Positions 28,901 to 37,959 of a stretch of 64,000 nucleotides of DNA are shown here, one piece after another; positions within the stretch are counted from its first letter, which is position 1, and each line of letters starts with the position of its first letter. The notes under the pieces are model-generated. The model saw nothing but the letters and a program-made list of their open reading frames with translations. It was not told the DNA's origin and searched no databases. Source of the stretch: Nostocales cyanobacterium HT-58-2 (lineage in GTDB: Bacteria > Cyanobacteriota > Cyanobacteriia > Cyanobacteriales > Nostocaceae). Location of the stretch: positions 807,001 through 871,000 of the forward strand of contig CP019636.1 of assembly GCA_002163975.1 (NCBI GenBank), read 5' to 3'. Made by a program: the position numbers and the translations under genes.

Positions 28901-29390
28901 CTCCAGGCTTCACAGCCGTTAGCACGTTATCTCCATGTCCTACAGGTGATACGTGCAATCCATGGGTATGGAGATTACTGACTTGGGTTAAGTCATTTTC
29001 AAGATGTATTTTCAGTGTGTCTCCAGGTTCTGTAATCAGTAGAGGTCCTGGCACAGATCCGTTATAGCCTCTAAGAAATTCATAGGGAGTTGCTTTATCG
29101 TTGAGCCAGGGAATTTTGCCATCTCCTGATTTAAGAATCCCTAAACCATCAATGTCAACTTGCTGTAGGTCTTCCATTTTCAGGGTTACATTCAATTCCT
29201 TTTCTGGTCCCCAACTAGAGACGTAATTTCCAGAGCGACCTTCCCGCCAATCCTGAAATGGATCTTTAAAGGGAACCTTCACATCAGGATGAGGTAAAAC
29301 CTTTAAATAACCTTCTTGATTGAAGCCTTGACTCCAAGTTTTAAAGTTTTGTGTTCCAATAATATATGCGTTATCCAATGGAGAAGCCAT
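25914..29390 (-). CDS. Multicopper oxidase fused to FG-GAP repeats and a His-rich tail
   Basis: Protein of 1158 residues. Residues from about 100 to 680 form a multicopper oxidase with all four copper motifs: HTHGLH (141-146), WYHPHLHG (182-189), HPFHIHQND (about 577) and HCHILFHEDAGMM (about 657-669, with the type 1 Cys, His and Met). From about 700 to 1000 there are FG-GAP/integrin-like repeats such as ATGDINGDGYSDIVVGIG and ASGDVDGDNFDDIIVGQG with Ca-binding Asp patterns. The last 170 residues are rich in His (HTHTEG, GHEHEGHFH). No N-terminal signal peptide is visible, so export by a type 1 route is inferred. AGGT precedes the start. It is probably an extracellular laccase-like or metal oxidase. 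Confidence 0.9.
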   Translation of the reverse strand: MASPLDNAYIIGTQNFKTWSQGFNQEGYLKVLPHPDVKVPFKDPFQDWREGRSGNYVSSWGPEKELNVTLKMEDLQQVDIDGLGILKSGDGKIPWLNDKATPYEFLRGYNGSVPGPLLITEPGDTLKIHLENDLTQVSNLHTHGLHVSPVGHGDNVLTAVKPGERSDISIKIPDDHFIGLDWYHPHLHGQVNEQVSSGLGGQLLILAPHDLPDLDKFDPTKESGYTFALNTFGIQQINRQGQVGDPLNQDPTKSLPAGTPLEVLDQTSDGKKIYELSDAPFMGYNGKPLIYDSTKPTGNPPNSFEYGGGQQAEPLENVIHTVNGQYNPTLELKTGEWNLFSFTNMNSNAFHVLQLVKDTGTELIPQEVTLVSLDGDASGVVPSNRREVTELPILNPGMRVSLQEWFEEPGKYYLLSNGTEEILGDNAPSMIRGKKGFDDGHLTWGPQVLATIEVTGDTVPTGSFPEPYDILTEQAQKIDEVIKAAQNGQVDRERTFTWSANAGGAIKQGNVPDSTVAKTFEGTYRINGQYFATDFTSSQVPLSMPMLGTKEIWSVKNASGAIDPNLPPGVPNIPLLEWHPFHIHQNDFTVLEVNGIPVTELKDQYLEGVLRDTIALPPTYDPDKPPTPENPYGTPKVGGNPSEVKILMNFEDYPGSYVNHCHILFHEDAGMMATVRVILNTEDTWLGLGSKHSSNGQVELFRASNLQQSINLNPYGERFAGAIDVAIGDVNYKKSFENQNVTDNVTDVITIQRSLSNPDDKFTVKVFDGQTLIDKQEQGNRELDGQDNNLLITEFTPFEGIDISPLSKASIATGDINGDGYSDIVVGIGGNGQSLIEVYSGKDFSLLSKIAPFHHEKGFDGTINLASGDVDGDNFDDIIVGQGNGGRGLVELYGGRLIESQGSLDAIDTAHKVALLSNPLQPYGDSYRGEIEVTSGYILQKPDVPNAEPVQTYHANITTSALGDVADGHEQIKVFTYTGGDHHSAATNNDSIQHEHGSGDSLIRLDKEFTPDSKLEQLSGTFADIPGLPRGESVLFALNSSGTPELIQLQEKNIPTFINISSDDILGKSDFLVDAITNDPFLNTDGHTHTEGQGSKFTEILTNFEPNIDGLGSADFGKSSNLGLGHEHEGHFHLFADHQLIGNTLGVNSNETTLFSFG

Positions 29391-29563
29391 AAATTTACCT
29401 CACAAAACAATGATATTGAGATGACGGCGAAGCTAGTTATCTGTAGAGTTCAGTATCCTGAATTAATGTTTGGAAAACTGATTTTTTCCTAGTTTGAGAA
29501 ATCTATTTAGAGGGACTTAAATTCCAACTCTTTTTTCCTACATAAGTATATAAGCGTTATCTT

Positions 29564-30145
29564 TCATGCATTCAACTTAGCCACCACTGTTGCCAATTTG
29601 CTCCCTAGTTGCTCAACTGCCACCTGTTGTTTGGCATCTTTCAAAGTACCGTCAGAATGAAAAGCCTCATATGCTTTGGGAACAGCTATCTGGTTTGGAA
29701 GAACAATCACTTGAATATTTCCAAGTATTGCCCGTAAATGAACAAGACCGCGCAAACCTCCTAGACCTCCCGGTGAGGCACTCATAATAGCAGCCACTTT
29801 GTCTACAAAACAAGCCAGCGGCGCTTCGTCAGGGGCTGGGCGTGATACCCAATCAATCGCATTCTTTAAAACGCCTGGAATTGAGCTGTTGTACTCTGGA
29901 GAAGCAATCAGAAATCCCTGATGTACTAGCATTAAATCCTTTAACTTACGTGCATTGGGAGGAAGACCTTCTTGGGCTTCCAAGTCTTCATCAAAAAGTG
30001 GCATGGGAATATCGCGCAAATCTACATAAGTGACTTCAGCACCAGCGGCAATTGCGCCATCTGCTGCAATTTTTACCAGTTTTTTGTTGTATGAATCAGT
30101 GCGAGTGCTGCCAGCGAAAGCCAAAATTTTGGGTGTCATTGTCAT
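29564..30145 (-). CDS. NADPH-dependent FMN reductase
   Basis: Flavodoxin-fold reductase of about 193 residues from ATG 30145 (the frame is open to 30235, but the family begins at MTPKILAFAGSTR). Motifs: AFAGSTRTDSYNKKL (FMN phosphate loop), LIASPEYNSSIPGVLKNAIDWVSR and ASPGGLGGLRGL. It reduces FMN or quinones with NAD(P)H. Within the island it could supply reduced flavin or recycle a quinone product. Confidence 0.92.
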   Translation of the reverse strand: MTMTPKILAFAGSTRTDSYNKKLVKIAADGAIAAGAEVTYVDLRDIPMPLFDEDLEAQEGLPPNARKLKDLMLVHQGFLIASPEYNSSIPGVLKNAIDWVSRPAPDEAPLACFVDKVAAIMSASPGGLGGLRGLVHLRAILGNIQVIVLPNQIAVPKAYEAFHSDGTLKDAKQQVAVEQLGSKLATVVAKLNA

Positions 30146-30219
30146 AGTTCGTTTTTCGGCATTTTTGATAGTAAATTTGCAAAAAATCCTAAAAACCCTA
30201 TTTTTAAAGGTGCCCTTAC

Positions 30220-31413
30220 TTACATACATGAGCAACGCTTAAATACGAAAAGTATCGCAATTGAAAGACTGGCAGCCGTACCAAAAACACCAGTCATTCC
30301 CCAAATGCTAAAAGCTCCTCCCATTAACATCGGTCCTAAGGTTTGTCCCAATCCTATAAACATCCCGTTTATTGACATGACTGCGGCTAGATATTCTCTA
30401 GGTGTCAACTCTGTGATACGTGTTTGAATAGTGGGAAAACCGATACCAAGACCTATCCCAAAAATCATAGTTGGAATTAATAGTAGCCAAAAATGATGAA
30501 TGAAGGGAATAATTGCTAGAGCGATCGCATAAAAAATAAATGATACTTGAATCAAATCTGTTTGTGAAAATTTTCTGGTTAATCTACCCAATAGTAATGA
30601 AGTGATTGTAATGGTAGTAGACATACTTGTGAGAATAATACCAATCATTAAAGTAGATGCCTTGAATGCATTTCCCATAAGAATTGGTAAATACGTGACA
30701 TAAGCTCCATAAAGGAGGACAAAAGTTGCAACTGTACTTACAAAAAGTCCAAAAAAACTACGATTTTTAAAGTTCCCTAGAGCCATCTTGAGATATTCTA
30801 TAAAATTCAGATGGCTTTTTGGTTCAGGATTTTTTAGTGAAAACCAAACAAGCAACCCTATGGGAATAGCCAGTATAGGAAGCATGAAGGGATAATTCCA
30901 TCCTAACCCTGCAAGCGCTCCGCCAATTGTTGGGTAAATTGCCGTACCTATACTACCGATACTAGCGCTGTAACCCATTGCAGTAATGCGCTCTCGACCT
31001 GAATAAAGGTCTCCAATTAGTGTGACATTAAGGGAATTTAAGGAAGCAGCACCAATTCCTTGAAAGAAGCGCAATATGAGTAAAAGGTTAAAGTTAGTTT
31101 GAAACGCGCATGCTACTCCAGCAATGCCAAATAATATCAATGAGGGGACTAGTACTTTCTTCCTCCCAAATCTATCAGCAAGAACTCCGAAAATAGGGGT
31201 TAGGACAATACTAGGAAAAGTTAATGCAGTAATCAGTAGACCAACGTTTTGAGGTGGTACATTAAGTTGTTGAGCTATTTTCGGAAAAGCAGGAGTAATA
31301 CTGGAAATTCCGAGAATACCCATTAAAGTGATGCTTAAAATAATAAGAAGGTTTTTGTCCTGATAAGCAGGTCTACGGTTTTTCCCTTCACCGCTTTTTC
31401 CTACTAAATTCAT
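30220..31413 (-). CDS. MFS drug/metabolite exporter
   Basis: Major facilitator protein of about 397 residues with around 12 membrane segments. Motif A is GVLADRFGRKKVL between segments 2 and 3, and RFFQGIGAASLN resembles the antiporter motif C area of Bcr/CflA-type exporters. ATG 31413 was preferred over the TTG at 31425. It is on the same strand as the oxidative genes, so it may export the product of the island. Confidence 0.9.
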   Translation of the reverse strand: MNLVGKSGEGKNRRPAYQDKNLLIILSITLMGILGISSITPAFPKIAQQLNVPPQNVGLLITALTFPSIVLTPIFGVLADRFGRKKVLVPSLILFGIAGVACAFQTNFNLLLILRFFQGIGAASLNSLNVTLIGDLYSGRERITAMGYSASIGSIGTAIYPTIGGALAGLGWNYPFMLPILAIPIGLLVWFSLKNPEPKSHLNFIEYLKMALGNFKNRSFFGLFVSTVATFVLLYGAYVTYLPILMGNAFKASTLMIGIILTSMSTTITITSLLLGRLTRKFSQTDLIQVSFIFYAIALAIIPFIHHFWLLLIPTMIFGIGLGIGFPTIQTRITELTPREYLAAVMSINGMFIGLGQTLGPMLMGGAFSIWGMTGVFGTAASLSIAILFVFKRCSCM

Positions 31414-31465
31414 AGTGAATGACAAATCTAAAATGAATTGACAGATTTTAAAAAGAAAGGACGCG

Positions 31466-31635
31466 CTAAATACCTGTGACGATTGTGCCGTTGCTGTTTT
31501 GATTTGCAGGACCCATGATGATTTGTACTAATGCTCTTCCATCACTTTAGGTAGAGGAAAATTAAAGGCAAAATCACCAAAATCAGACACTATTGGAGAT
31601 TTGGACTTTAATTTTTCCCATAAAATCCGGAACAT
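31466..31635 (-). pseudogene. Possible gene remnant downstream of the RTX protein
   Basis: On the minus strand two short frames read like one protein end split by a frameshift: a 35-codon frame from ATG 31635 ending LPKVMEEH, and, one base out of register, SDGRALVQIIMGPANQNSN and on to a stop at 31466. Joined, they resemble a coherent C-terminus. I cannot name the family. This is weak evidence and may be chance. Confidence 0.25.
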
Positions 31636-31708
31636 TGATTCTTACATAAAGCCTTCCATTGCAAGGGTTTCAGAATCTTGTGTGGAAACAGTGATGAAAG
31701 AGCAATCA

Positions 31709-33739
31709 CTAGGCAAAAACAAAGTTCTCAGCTGAAAGTTCGCTGAACGCAACACCATACACATTAGCCAGGGATATCTCCTTACCGTCAATCGGAGCAA
31801 GAATGCTCGTGCTGCGAATATCGCCAAAAGCAGGTAGGAGTTTCAAGTCATTGAAGGAGGAGATACCACTTATTCCACTAATGTAAATTTTGTCAACACC
31901 TGGTTCAAAGTCTGCAAGCACATTCCTCGTATCTTCTAAAGGCGGTAAGCCAAAATCAGTTAATTGCCTGGTCTCAGGAACTGTATCAGGTATTGTGCCG
32001 TCAGCAATCCAGAACTGGTCAGCCCCAAGACCACCATAGAGGAGATTATGACCACCACTGCTGATTTTGAGTATATCGTCTCCTTCAGCTGCAAATATGC
32101 GATCATTGCCGCCAGCAAAGAGCAAATCGTTATCGTTACCACCGTAGATAGGAGTATTGAATTGATTGGCTGACTCAAGTGGTATCTTCGGCTGTGGAAT
32201 GACTGAGACAGCGAGTGACTCTACTGTTTCTTGTCCAAAGTTGCCAAAAGAATATTCTGTTCCCGGAGGGACATAGACAAAAGTATCTGGTCCTGCAAGT
32301 TTTGTTTCATTGCCAATTTTGAAGGAAAGTTGTCCTTCTTTTACATAAAAAGCTTCATGGTTTTCACTCTCAACTGGTTCGGAAAAATCATCAGTGGTAC
32401 GAGCAATTTGACCTCGAATCTCGCCTCTGGGATTCCCCTCAGTGTGCACGCTAAAGTAGAAGTCGGATTCCTGCCCGGGTAAGCCACTATGAGTGAGAAA
32501 ATCTTTCAGAGTCGTGGGAATATCCTCTTCTGTCTGATTCCAAGTGCCTGTAAGAGTAGCGGAGCCATCCGCGTTCAAAGTGATTTTCAGGTCTTTTTCA
32601 TCTTGCTTTTTAGGATCTAAGATACTAAATGCATGTGGACCATTGCTGCTCCGTGTACCTGAATCAATATAGATAGCAATGACATCATCTAGCTTATTAT
32701 TAGGGGTTTGGGGAGTATAACTTTCCACAAATTTTCCAAAATCCAAGCCAGTCACTGTCAAGCTATAATCAATATCACCTTGCTCATCAAGTTTCACACT
32801 AGCAACGCCATTTGCCAATGATTTAGTCGGCTCTAACTCTTGTTGGGCATTTAGGTTAGCTTGGACAAAGGTATGAGCCACTTGGGGTGTGAGAGAAAAC
32901 TGGTTGTATGAAAGTTCATGACCTGTTTCTTCCCAAGTGAGTAGAGAAGTGTACTCAGTGCCAAAAGGTCCCGAAAATGTTGGGCGACTCGGCAGAAATA
33001 TATTGTTATCATTACCAATCTGCCAAATACTAAAACCATCAACGTTGGAAAGTGGTAAAACTGCGTTCACTAACTCCGCATCTGGATTTTTTGGCAGCAC
33101 CACGACATAATCAAGAGCGGATTTTGGAGGTACATAATCTGGCTCTGGTCCTAAAAAATAGGATGCACCACTGCTGCGTCCCCCAAGTTCTAACACTTTT
33201 GTGAATGTATCTGCATCAAAATTCGCTTTGGGGATCGGAGTATCTCTGTTCTCTACTGATACGCCCACATAGTCGAAGAAGAGGTCAAGCCCTCCAGGCG
33301 TCGTGAACGAAAGTGTCCTCGCCCCAACATTTTCTCCCACTATCGCAGTTGTTGAGTCAATGTTGTGATAGGTGTGGGGTTTTAATCTGGGACCGAACAC
33401 CAAAGTTTCGGGAGGTACAGTGACGGTATATTTTGGTTCGGTTCCCTGCTCTCCAGCTTTGTTTCCAAAAGAAAATTCTAACTGTCCATCTATTCCATAC
33501 CAAACTTCATTGTCATAAAGGTGATAATGTAACGGCGGTCCGCCTCCTACTGGAAGGAAGAAATCAAAGGCATTAAACCCTGCATCTGTCTCGCGGGTCG
33601 TCGCCAACCCTGTATATAAATCTCCAGAAGCATACCATGTCGGACGGTCTTTGCTGTTCTGTGGCACAACCAAGTAATCTTCCGTTCCACTTTTTGGAGT
33701 CGAGGGAAGGCGAAACACAGGTTCTGTAGTATGTGACAT
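31709..33739 (-). CDS. Cupin-CHRD-cupin protein with RTX-type repeats
   Basis: Protein of 676 residues. An N-terminal bicupin-like part (about 20-270) has the metal motif GPPLHYHLYDNEVWYGIDGQLEF. A CHRD domain follows at about 285-445 (SPQVAHTFVQANLNAQQE, YFSVHTEGNPRGEIRGQI). A second cupin is at about 450-535. RTX-like glycine/aspartate nonapeptides follow (IYGGNDNDLLFAGGNDRIF, EGDDILKISSGGHNLLYGG), then LGADQFWI and a typical post-RTX tail. There is no Sec signal, so type 1 secretion via the C-terminal region is inferred. It shares strand and spacing with the PEP-CTERM gene and exporter. Confidence 0.88.
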   Translation of the reverse strand: MSHTTEPVFRLPSTPKSGTEDYLVVPQNSKDRPTWYASGDLYTGLATTRETDAGFNAFDFFLPVGGGPPLHYHLYDNEVWYGIDGQLEFSFGNKAGEQGTEPKYTVTVPPETLVFGPRLKPHTYHNIDSTTAIVGENVGARTLSFTTPGGLDLFFDYVGVSVENRDTPIPKANFDADTFTKVLELGGRSSGASYFLGPEPDYVPPKSALDYVVVLPKNPDAELVNAVLPLSNVDGFSIWQIGNDNNIFLPSRPTFSGPFGTEYTSLLTWEETGHELSYNQFSLTPQVAHTFVQANLNAQQELEPTKSLANGVASVKLDEQGDIDYSLTVTGLDFGKFVESYTPQTPNNKLDDVIAIYIDSGTRSSNGPHAFSILDPKKQDEKDLKITLNADGSATLTGTWNQTEEDIPTTLKDFLTHSGLPGQESDFYFSVHTEGNPRGEIRGQIARTTDDFSEPVESENHEAFYVKEGQLSFKIGNETKLAGPDTFVYVPPGTEYSFGNFGQETVESLAVSVIPQPKIPLESANQFNTPIYGGNDNDLLFAGGNDRIFAAEGDDILKISSGGHNLLYGGLGADQFWIADGTIPDTVPETRQLTDFGLPPLEDTRNVLADFEPGVDKIYISGISGISSFNDLKLLPAFGDIRSTSILAPIDGKEISLANVYGVAFSELSAENFVFA

Positions 33740-33852
33740 ATGAGTGAATTTCTTTCAATTAACCTTTGAAAGGCGAAGCCTTTATCAAGCCTAGGTAATG
33801 CTTCGCCAATTTTGTAGCGCCGTTCAATGACAATTGCTCATTGTGAAACTTG

Positions 33853-34506
33853 TCAGCTAGAAGTATCTTTGCAGTGGCGTCGGCGCAGCAGGACACCAGA
33901 TCCAATCACACTTATGGTCAAAAGCGTAGTGTTGAATAACGGTTCTGGAACTGGAACTACTTTAAAAGAACCAGTCAAAGCCAGCGTACCTCTGTAGGGA
34001 ATATTTGGATCTGTACTCTGCTGACCTAATTCTGTAAAAGACAGTATGCCAGTAGCACCTTTGAATCTGCCCTCACCACCAGTGATATTGATCGTCCCAA
34101 AATTAGTTACTTTAAGAGTGTTAAAGTCGGTTACCCCGTTAGCGGTTTCAGAGCCAAATAACTTGTCCTCACCGTTACCTTCGAGTGCGAAAAAGCCCAA
34201 TGGAAAATCTTGTAAGCCAAATGTTTTTGGATCTGAGTTAGCTGTGAATTTGCCAGTAGTGAGGTCAGTTCGCAAGTAAGTCAACCCGTTGAGTTTGGTC
34301 AAGTCATAGGAGGCATCAGTACTATTGCCTACAATATCTATTTGTGCAAGATCCCCTGATGGTGAGAGGAAGCTACCACCGTTCGATAAATCGTAGTTTG
34401 CGTTAAAGGTATAAGTCGTTTGGGCGATCGCTTCAGTTGCACTTAACCCAAAACCAACTAATGCAAGACCTACTGGAATAAGCTGTAAAGGAAGTGAGCG
34501 AAGCAT
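33853..34506 (-). CDS. PEP-CTERM sorted exported protein
   Basis: Protein of 217 residues. A Sec signal peptide ends near IAQ|TT (about 29). The C-terminus has the complete PEP-CTERM tripartite signal: VPEP, a hydrophobic helix (LLTISVIGSGVLL) and an RRR cluster. The mature domain is beta-rich (YTFNANYDLSNGGSF, GTINITGGEGRFKGATG) and of unknown function. Such proteins are processed by exosortase and anchored or released at the cell surface; no exosortase gene is in the window. Confidence 0.9.
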   Translation of the reverse strand: MLRSLPLQLIPVGLALVGFGLSATEAIAQTTYTFNANYDLSNGGSFLSPSGDLAQIDIVGNSTDASYDLTKLNGLTYLRTDLTTGKFTANSDPKTFGLQDFPLGFFALEGNGEDKLFGSETANGVTDFNTLKVTNFGTINITGGEGRFKGATGILSFTELGQQSTDPNIPYRGTLALTGSFKVVPVPEPLFNTTLLTISVIGSGVLLRRRHCKDTSS

Positions 34507-34670
34507 AATTTACGTTACTTGTTATGGTAGGGGGTTTAGTTATTCGCAGACTTCTGTACCTAAAGAAGAGCCAAGAGAGTTATTTGAGGGTTATTTAATT
34601 CTCTTGGCTTTAAAAGTTGACTCATTTCTGCTATTGATGTCAGCGTGTGAACGCAATCAACAGATCCCTT

Positions 34671-37600
34671 TTAAATCCGGACATTAGTCTCAGATGCATC
34701 TGGATAAACTCGCCACTCGTAAATCTTATCTCCATCAAAACGATAGATATCAACGCAGGGAACTTGAACAAACCGTTTATCTTGTTTATGAATGTAGTTT
34801 GCATCCATTTCCAAAATAACGGTGTTGCCGATTTCCCATATTCCTCGGGTATTATGAGTTGTCAACTTGAGGGTTTGATAAATATGCTTCAGTAAATCCC
34901 GACAAGCTTGTGGTCCAATCACAGGGTTATTTGCACCCACTTTATAAAGTAAATTGGGAGTAAAGAAGGTCATAAATTCATCCCAATTTTCGGCATGTAG
35001 AGCTTCATACATTTGCTCAAGTTTTTTCGTCAAGGAACCGCTAGAAGCAGCAGGTTGACTTGGTCCTTCTTCTGTCTCAAAAACTGGATCTATATTCATA
35101 TAAATTCTCAGTTCTTGAACTTTATCGCCCTTGAAGACAATAGTGTCACAGCAAGGAAGTGTAAACACTTTACCGTCATGGCGAATGTAAGTCACATCCA
35201 TTTCACAGATGACGGTGTCTCCAGCTTCCCACATATTCTTGATATGATGGTAGACTTTTGCGACTTTCTTCAAGAAGTCAACTGAGGAGTCCCGAATTCC
35301 TTGGGGACCGTAAGCAACTGGGAAGTTGCTGAACTGGTAGTGGGCGTTTTCAGTGTAGAACTTGACAAAGTTCTCCACATTCATCGACTCGCCCGCTTGG
35401 AACATACGCTTAACAATTTCGGATTTGGTTCCTGCACTTGTTGCTAACATTGATTTTTGGTCCTTGTTCGTTTTGTTTTCAATAATGTTTTTCAGATGAT
35501 GCACCGCTTGTGCGATCGCTTCTGGTTGAGCAGCTTTAATAAACCACTGTGCTTCTTCTTGTTCAAGAGCATTGTCACTCCTGGGCTTTAAGTCCATCGT
35601 GTAAGTCAGTATCGGTAAAGACCCAGATTTACCGTTGGAAGGGAGTGTCACCTGATTACTTAGTTCACCAGTAAAAAGTGGGTGATCCACGACAGTGAAT
35701 GTCACTTTTCCGGCTTGCTTGTCCACGGTGACTCTTTCTTTCATGTGCATTTCAGGCGTTCTAATTTCCCGGAGAATGCCATCTTCGTATCTCTCTAAAA
35801 TCTTTAGTTCTTCAACAACATGGGGAATATATGGTTGAGGATTTTGCATTTTGTCGAGCAAAACCTCCCAAATAGTTTCTACGCTGGCATTAACAGGAGT
35901 GTTGTATGTGGCGTAGAGTCCTTGAGTCGTTGATTTTTGGAGTTGGGAATTTAAAAACCAATAATTGGTTCCGTTGGCTTGGTTATATTCCGCTTCTGCT
36001 CTGGTGAAATTTTTCTTGGCTGAACGAGTGACTTGGTTGAATTCTAGTTGTTCCCCGTTTGGTCCTTTACAGTAGAATAACGTCCATCCTTCCCAATCAT
36101 CAGTAAAGTCTGTTTTGGCATAGGCGGATAATTTTTTCATTTCCTCTTTCGACTTAGCACGAATGATGCGGTTGCAAATGACTTCAGTCATGCCTCGCCG
36201 ATGACATTCCTCCTCCAGTTTTTTCGCAAAGAAATCAAGATCTACATCATCTTTCACATAGAAGGAAATGTGCGGTACATTTGCGTAACCAACGGAGGAA
36301 GGTATCTTCTCAAAGAAATTCGGTGCAGCAGGTGTTAATTTGGCTTCACGAAAATGAATCAGTTCAACGACTGTGTTACCAAAAGAAATGAATCTGACAT
36401 CTAAAGCTTTGTCTGAACCATCTCTGATGTCGGGAACTCCGAAAGTCTTTGGATCGAGGCCTTGTTCAATCGCCTCAACTTCCTCTTTTTGAAAGAGTAA
36501 ATTGTGCAATGCTTCACCGTAAAATCCATCACCACCAAGAGCAACTTTACCTCCTAACACTTCAAGGTAAAATTCCAGAGCCTTCGGCATATCATAAACT
36601 GTGATCCCGAAGTGTTGCACTCCTTGCAGGTAATGACCTAACCCAGACTTACCATTATTACCATTCTGCTTGCCCGTCATTAGAGACACGACATCTTCCT
36701 TCAGTTGATTGGTTGCTCCTACTTTCACAATCAGTTCTGCAACCTTAGAGCTGCATTGACCTGCTAAAGTCATTTTGCCGTCATAAACAAAGGTGTAAGC
36801 ACTGCGCTCAGGAAATGGGAAAACCTGCTTGACGTACTGAGCCTGGTCTTTCACAGCTTGAGCATACTCTTTGGAAGCAAAGAAAGTTTCCATTTCCAAA
36901 GGATTAGCAAACGCAATTTCAAAGGCAGCTTGATATTGCTTGTGTGGGGGTTCAAAACGAGAGACCCCATCATTATCTGGGCGGGAATTATCTACTTCTT
37001 CAAGTAAATGCAGTCGGAACTTCATGACAGAATCACTCTGCACTACAGCTGGTGCAAAAGTGTCTGTCATATATCTGCGAAAAGCTTCCACACTCACAGC
37101 ATCAGATTTTTTGACTATGACGTGGAACTTGATAACACCCAGTTCTCCGTTTGGTTCACCTGTGGGAATGCGATCAATATAGGTTTTGGAATTGCCAACA
37201 CTCGTGGTGTAGGCGATCGCTTTGCTAAATAAATTGTGTTCGTCAGCCATCAGGATGCCGAACGATTGGAGATATGCCTGAAGTTCAGCTTCTGTCGTAA
37301 AAGTTAATTCAGCAATGCCATTAAACTGATCTTCTTGTGGACAGGTGTCATCTACACTGTTTACTCTTGGCCAAATGCCACCTTCGCTAGGAGCGACGTG
37401 AAACTGCCAGTATTGATGTTGCCCTGGTAAGCGCGCACACAAAGGGCCATGTACATTTCTCCAATAGTCATCAAAAAGCTCTAAAGAAATTCCCTTTCTT
37501 TTCCACAAAAGAACGTAGAAAGCTAGTTTTCCATTTTGATCCCGTACCGCATAATCGACTTTTTTGAGTGCTGTAGTCATAGCCTTTCTCTTAGTTTCAA

Positions 37601-37958
37601 AATGATTTTGCTTAACAATCTTATTCAGTGCATTAAAACAGCCTGCAACTTTATTAAATCCGCTATAAACGCACGTGAATAAAAGTAGTTCTTCAATTTC
37701 TTCAAGGGTGGCTCCTTGCTTCAGAGCCATATTGATATGTGCTGTAAAAGGGTAGTAGGGGCTTGAGCAATTTTGATTTGCAACATCAACAGCGATCGCA
37801 AGCAGAGCCTTAGTTTTTTGGTCAATGAATGGCAGCCCCCAAGCCTCGCCAGCTACACGAGTAAAAAAGTCACTAAACTGCGGATTTATACGTTGTAATC
37901 CTGCTTGCAGTTCCACGTCATCCAAAACTGCATTTTTGGGAGCCAGATGATTTGTCAT
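34671..37958 (-). CDS. Multidomain fusion: CMD-EthD-VOC-SRPBCC-SnoaL-SnoaL
   Basis: A 1095-residue chain of small-enzyme domains. Order: carboxymuconolactone-decarboxylase-like (1-105, GEAWGLPFIDQKTKALLAIA); two EthD-like ferredoxin folds (about 110-410, VLLWKRKGISLELFDDYWR and FHVIVKKSDAVSVEAFRRY); a glyoxalase/VOC domain (about 445-650); an AtaL-like SRPBCC domain (about 680-840); and two SnoaL/NTF2-like domains (about 850-965 and 980-1095). No signal peptide. It starts one base after the stop of the 519-residue paralogue. Each domain type acts on aromatic, quinone or polyketide-like small molecules in other systems, so a multistep cytosolic conversion is inferred; substrate unknown. The CMD domain lacks the AhpD CxxC. 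Confidence 0.85.
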   Translation of the reverse strand: MTNHLAPKNAVLDDVELQAGLQRINPQFSDFFTRVAGEAWGLPFIDQKTKALLAIAVDVANQNCSSPYYPFTAHINMALKQGATLEEIEELLLFTCVYSGFNKVAGCFNALNKIVKQNHFETKRKAMTTALKKVDYAVRDQNGKLAFYVLLWKRKGISLELFDDYWRNVHGPLCARLPGQHQYWQFHVAPSEGGIWPRVNSVDDTCPQEDQFNGIAELTFTTEAELQAYLQSFGILMADEHNLFSKAIAYTTSVGNSKTYIDRIPTGEPNGELGVIKFHVIVKKSDAVSVEAFRRYMTDTFAPAVVQSDSVMKFRLHLLEEVDNSRPDNDGVSRFEPPHKQYQAAFEIAFANPLEMETFFASKEYAQAVKDQAQYVKQVFPFPERSAYTFVYDGKMTLAGQCSSKVAELIVKVGATNQLKEDVVSLMTGKQNGNNGKSGLGHYLQGVQHFGITVYDMPKALEFYLEVLGGKVALGGDGFYGEALHNLLFQKEEVEAIEQGLDPKTFGVPDIRDGSDKALDVRFISFGNTVVELIHFREAKLTPAAPNFFEKIPSSVGYANVPHISFYVKDDVDLDFFAKKLEEECHRRGMTEVICNRIIRAKSKEEMKKLSAYAKTDFTDDWEGWTLFYCKGPNGEQLEFNQVTRSAKKNFTRAEAEYNQANGTNYWFLNSQLQKSTTQGLYATYNTPVNASVETIWEVLLDKMQNPQPYIPHVVEELKILERYEDGILREIRTPEMHMKERVTVDKQAGKVTFTVVDHPLFTGELSNQVTLPSNGKSGSLPILTYTMDLKPRSDNALEQEEAQWFIKAAQPEAIAQAVHHLKNIIENKTNKDQKSMLATSAGTKSEIVKRMFQAGESMNVENFVKFYTENAHYQFSNFPVAYGPQGIRDSSVDFLKKVAKVYHHIKNMWEAGDTVICEMDVTYIRHDGKVFTLPCCDTIVFKGDKVQELRIYMNIDPVFETEEGPSQPAASSGSLTKKLEQMYEALHAENWDEFMTFFTPNLLYKVGANNPVIGPQACRDLLKHIYQTLKLTTHNTRGIWEIGNTVILEMDANYIHKQDKRFVQVPCVDIYRFDGDKIYEWRVYPDASETNVRI

Positions 37959-37959
37959 C

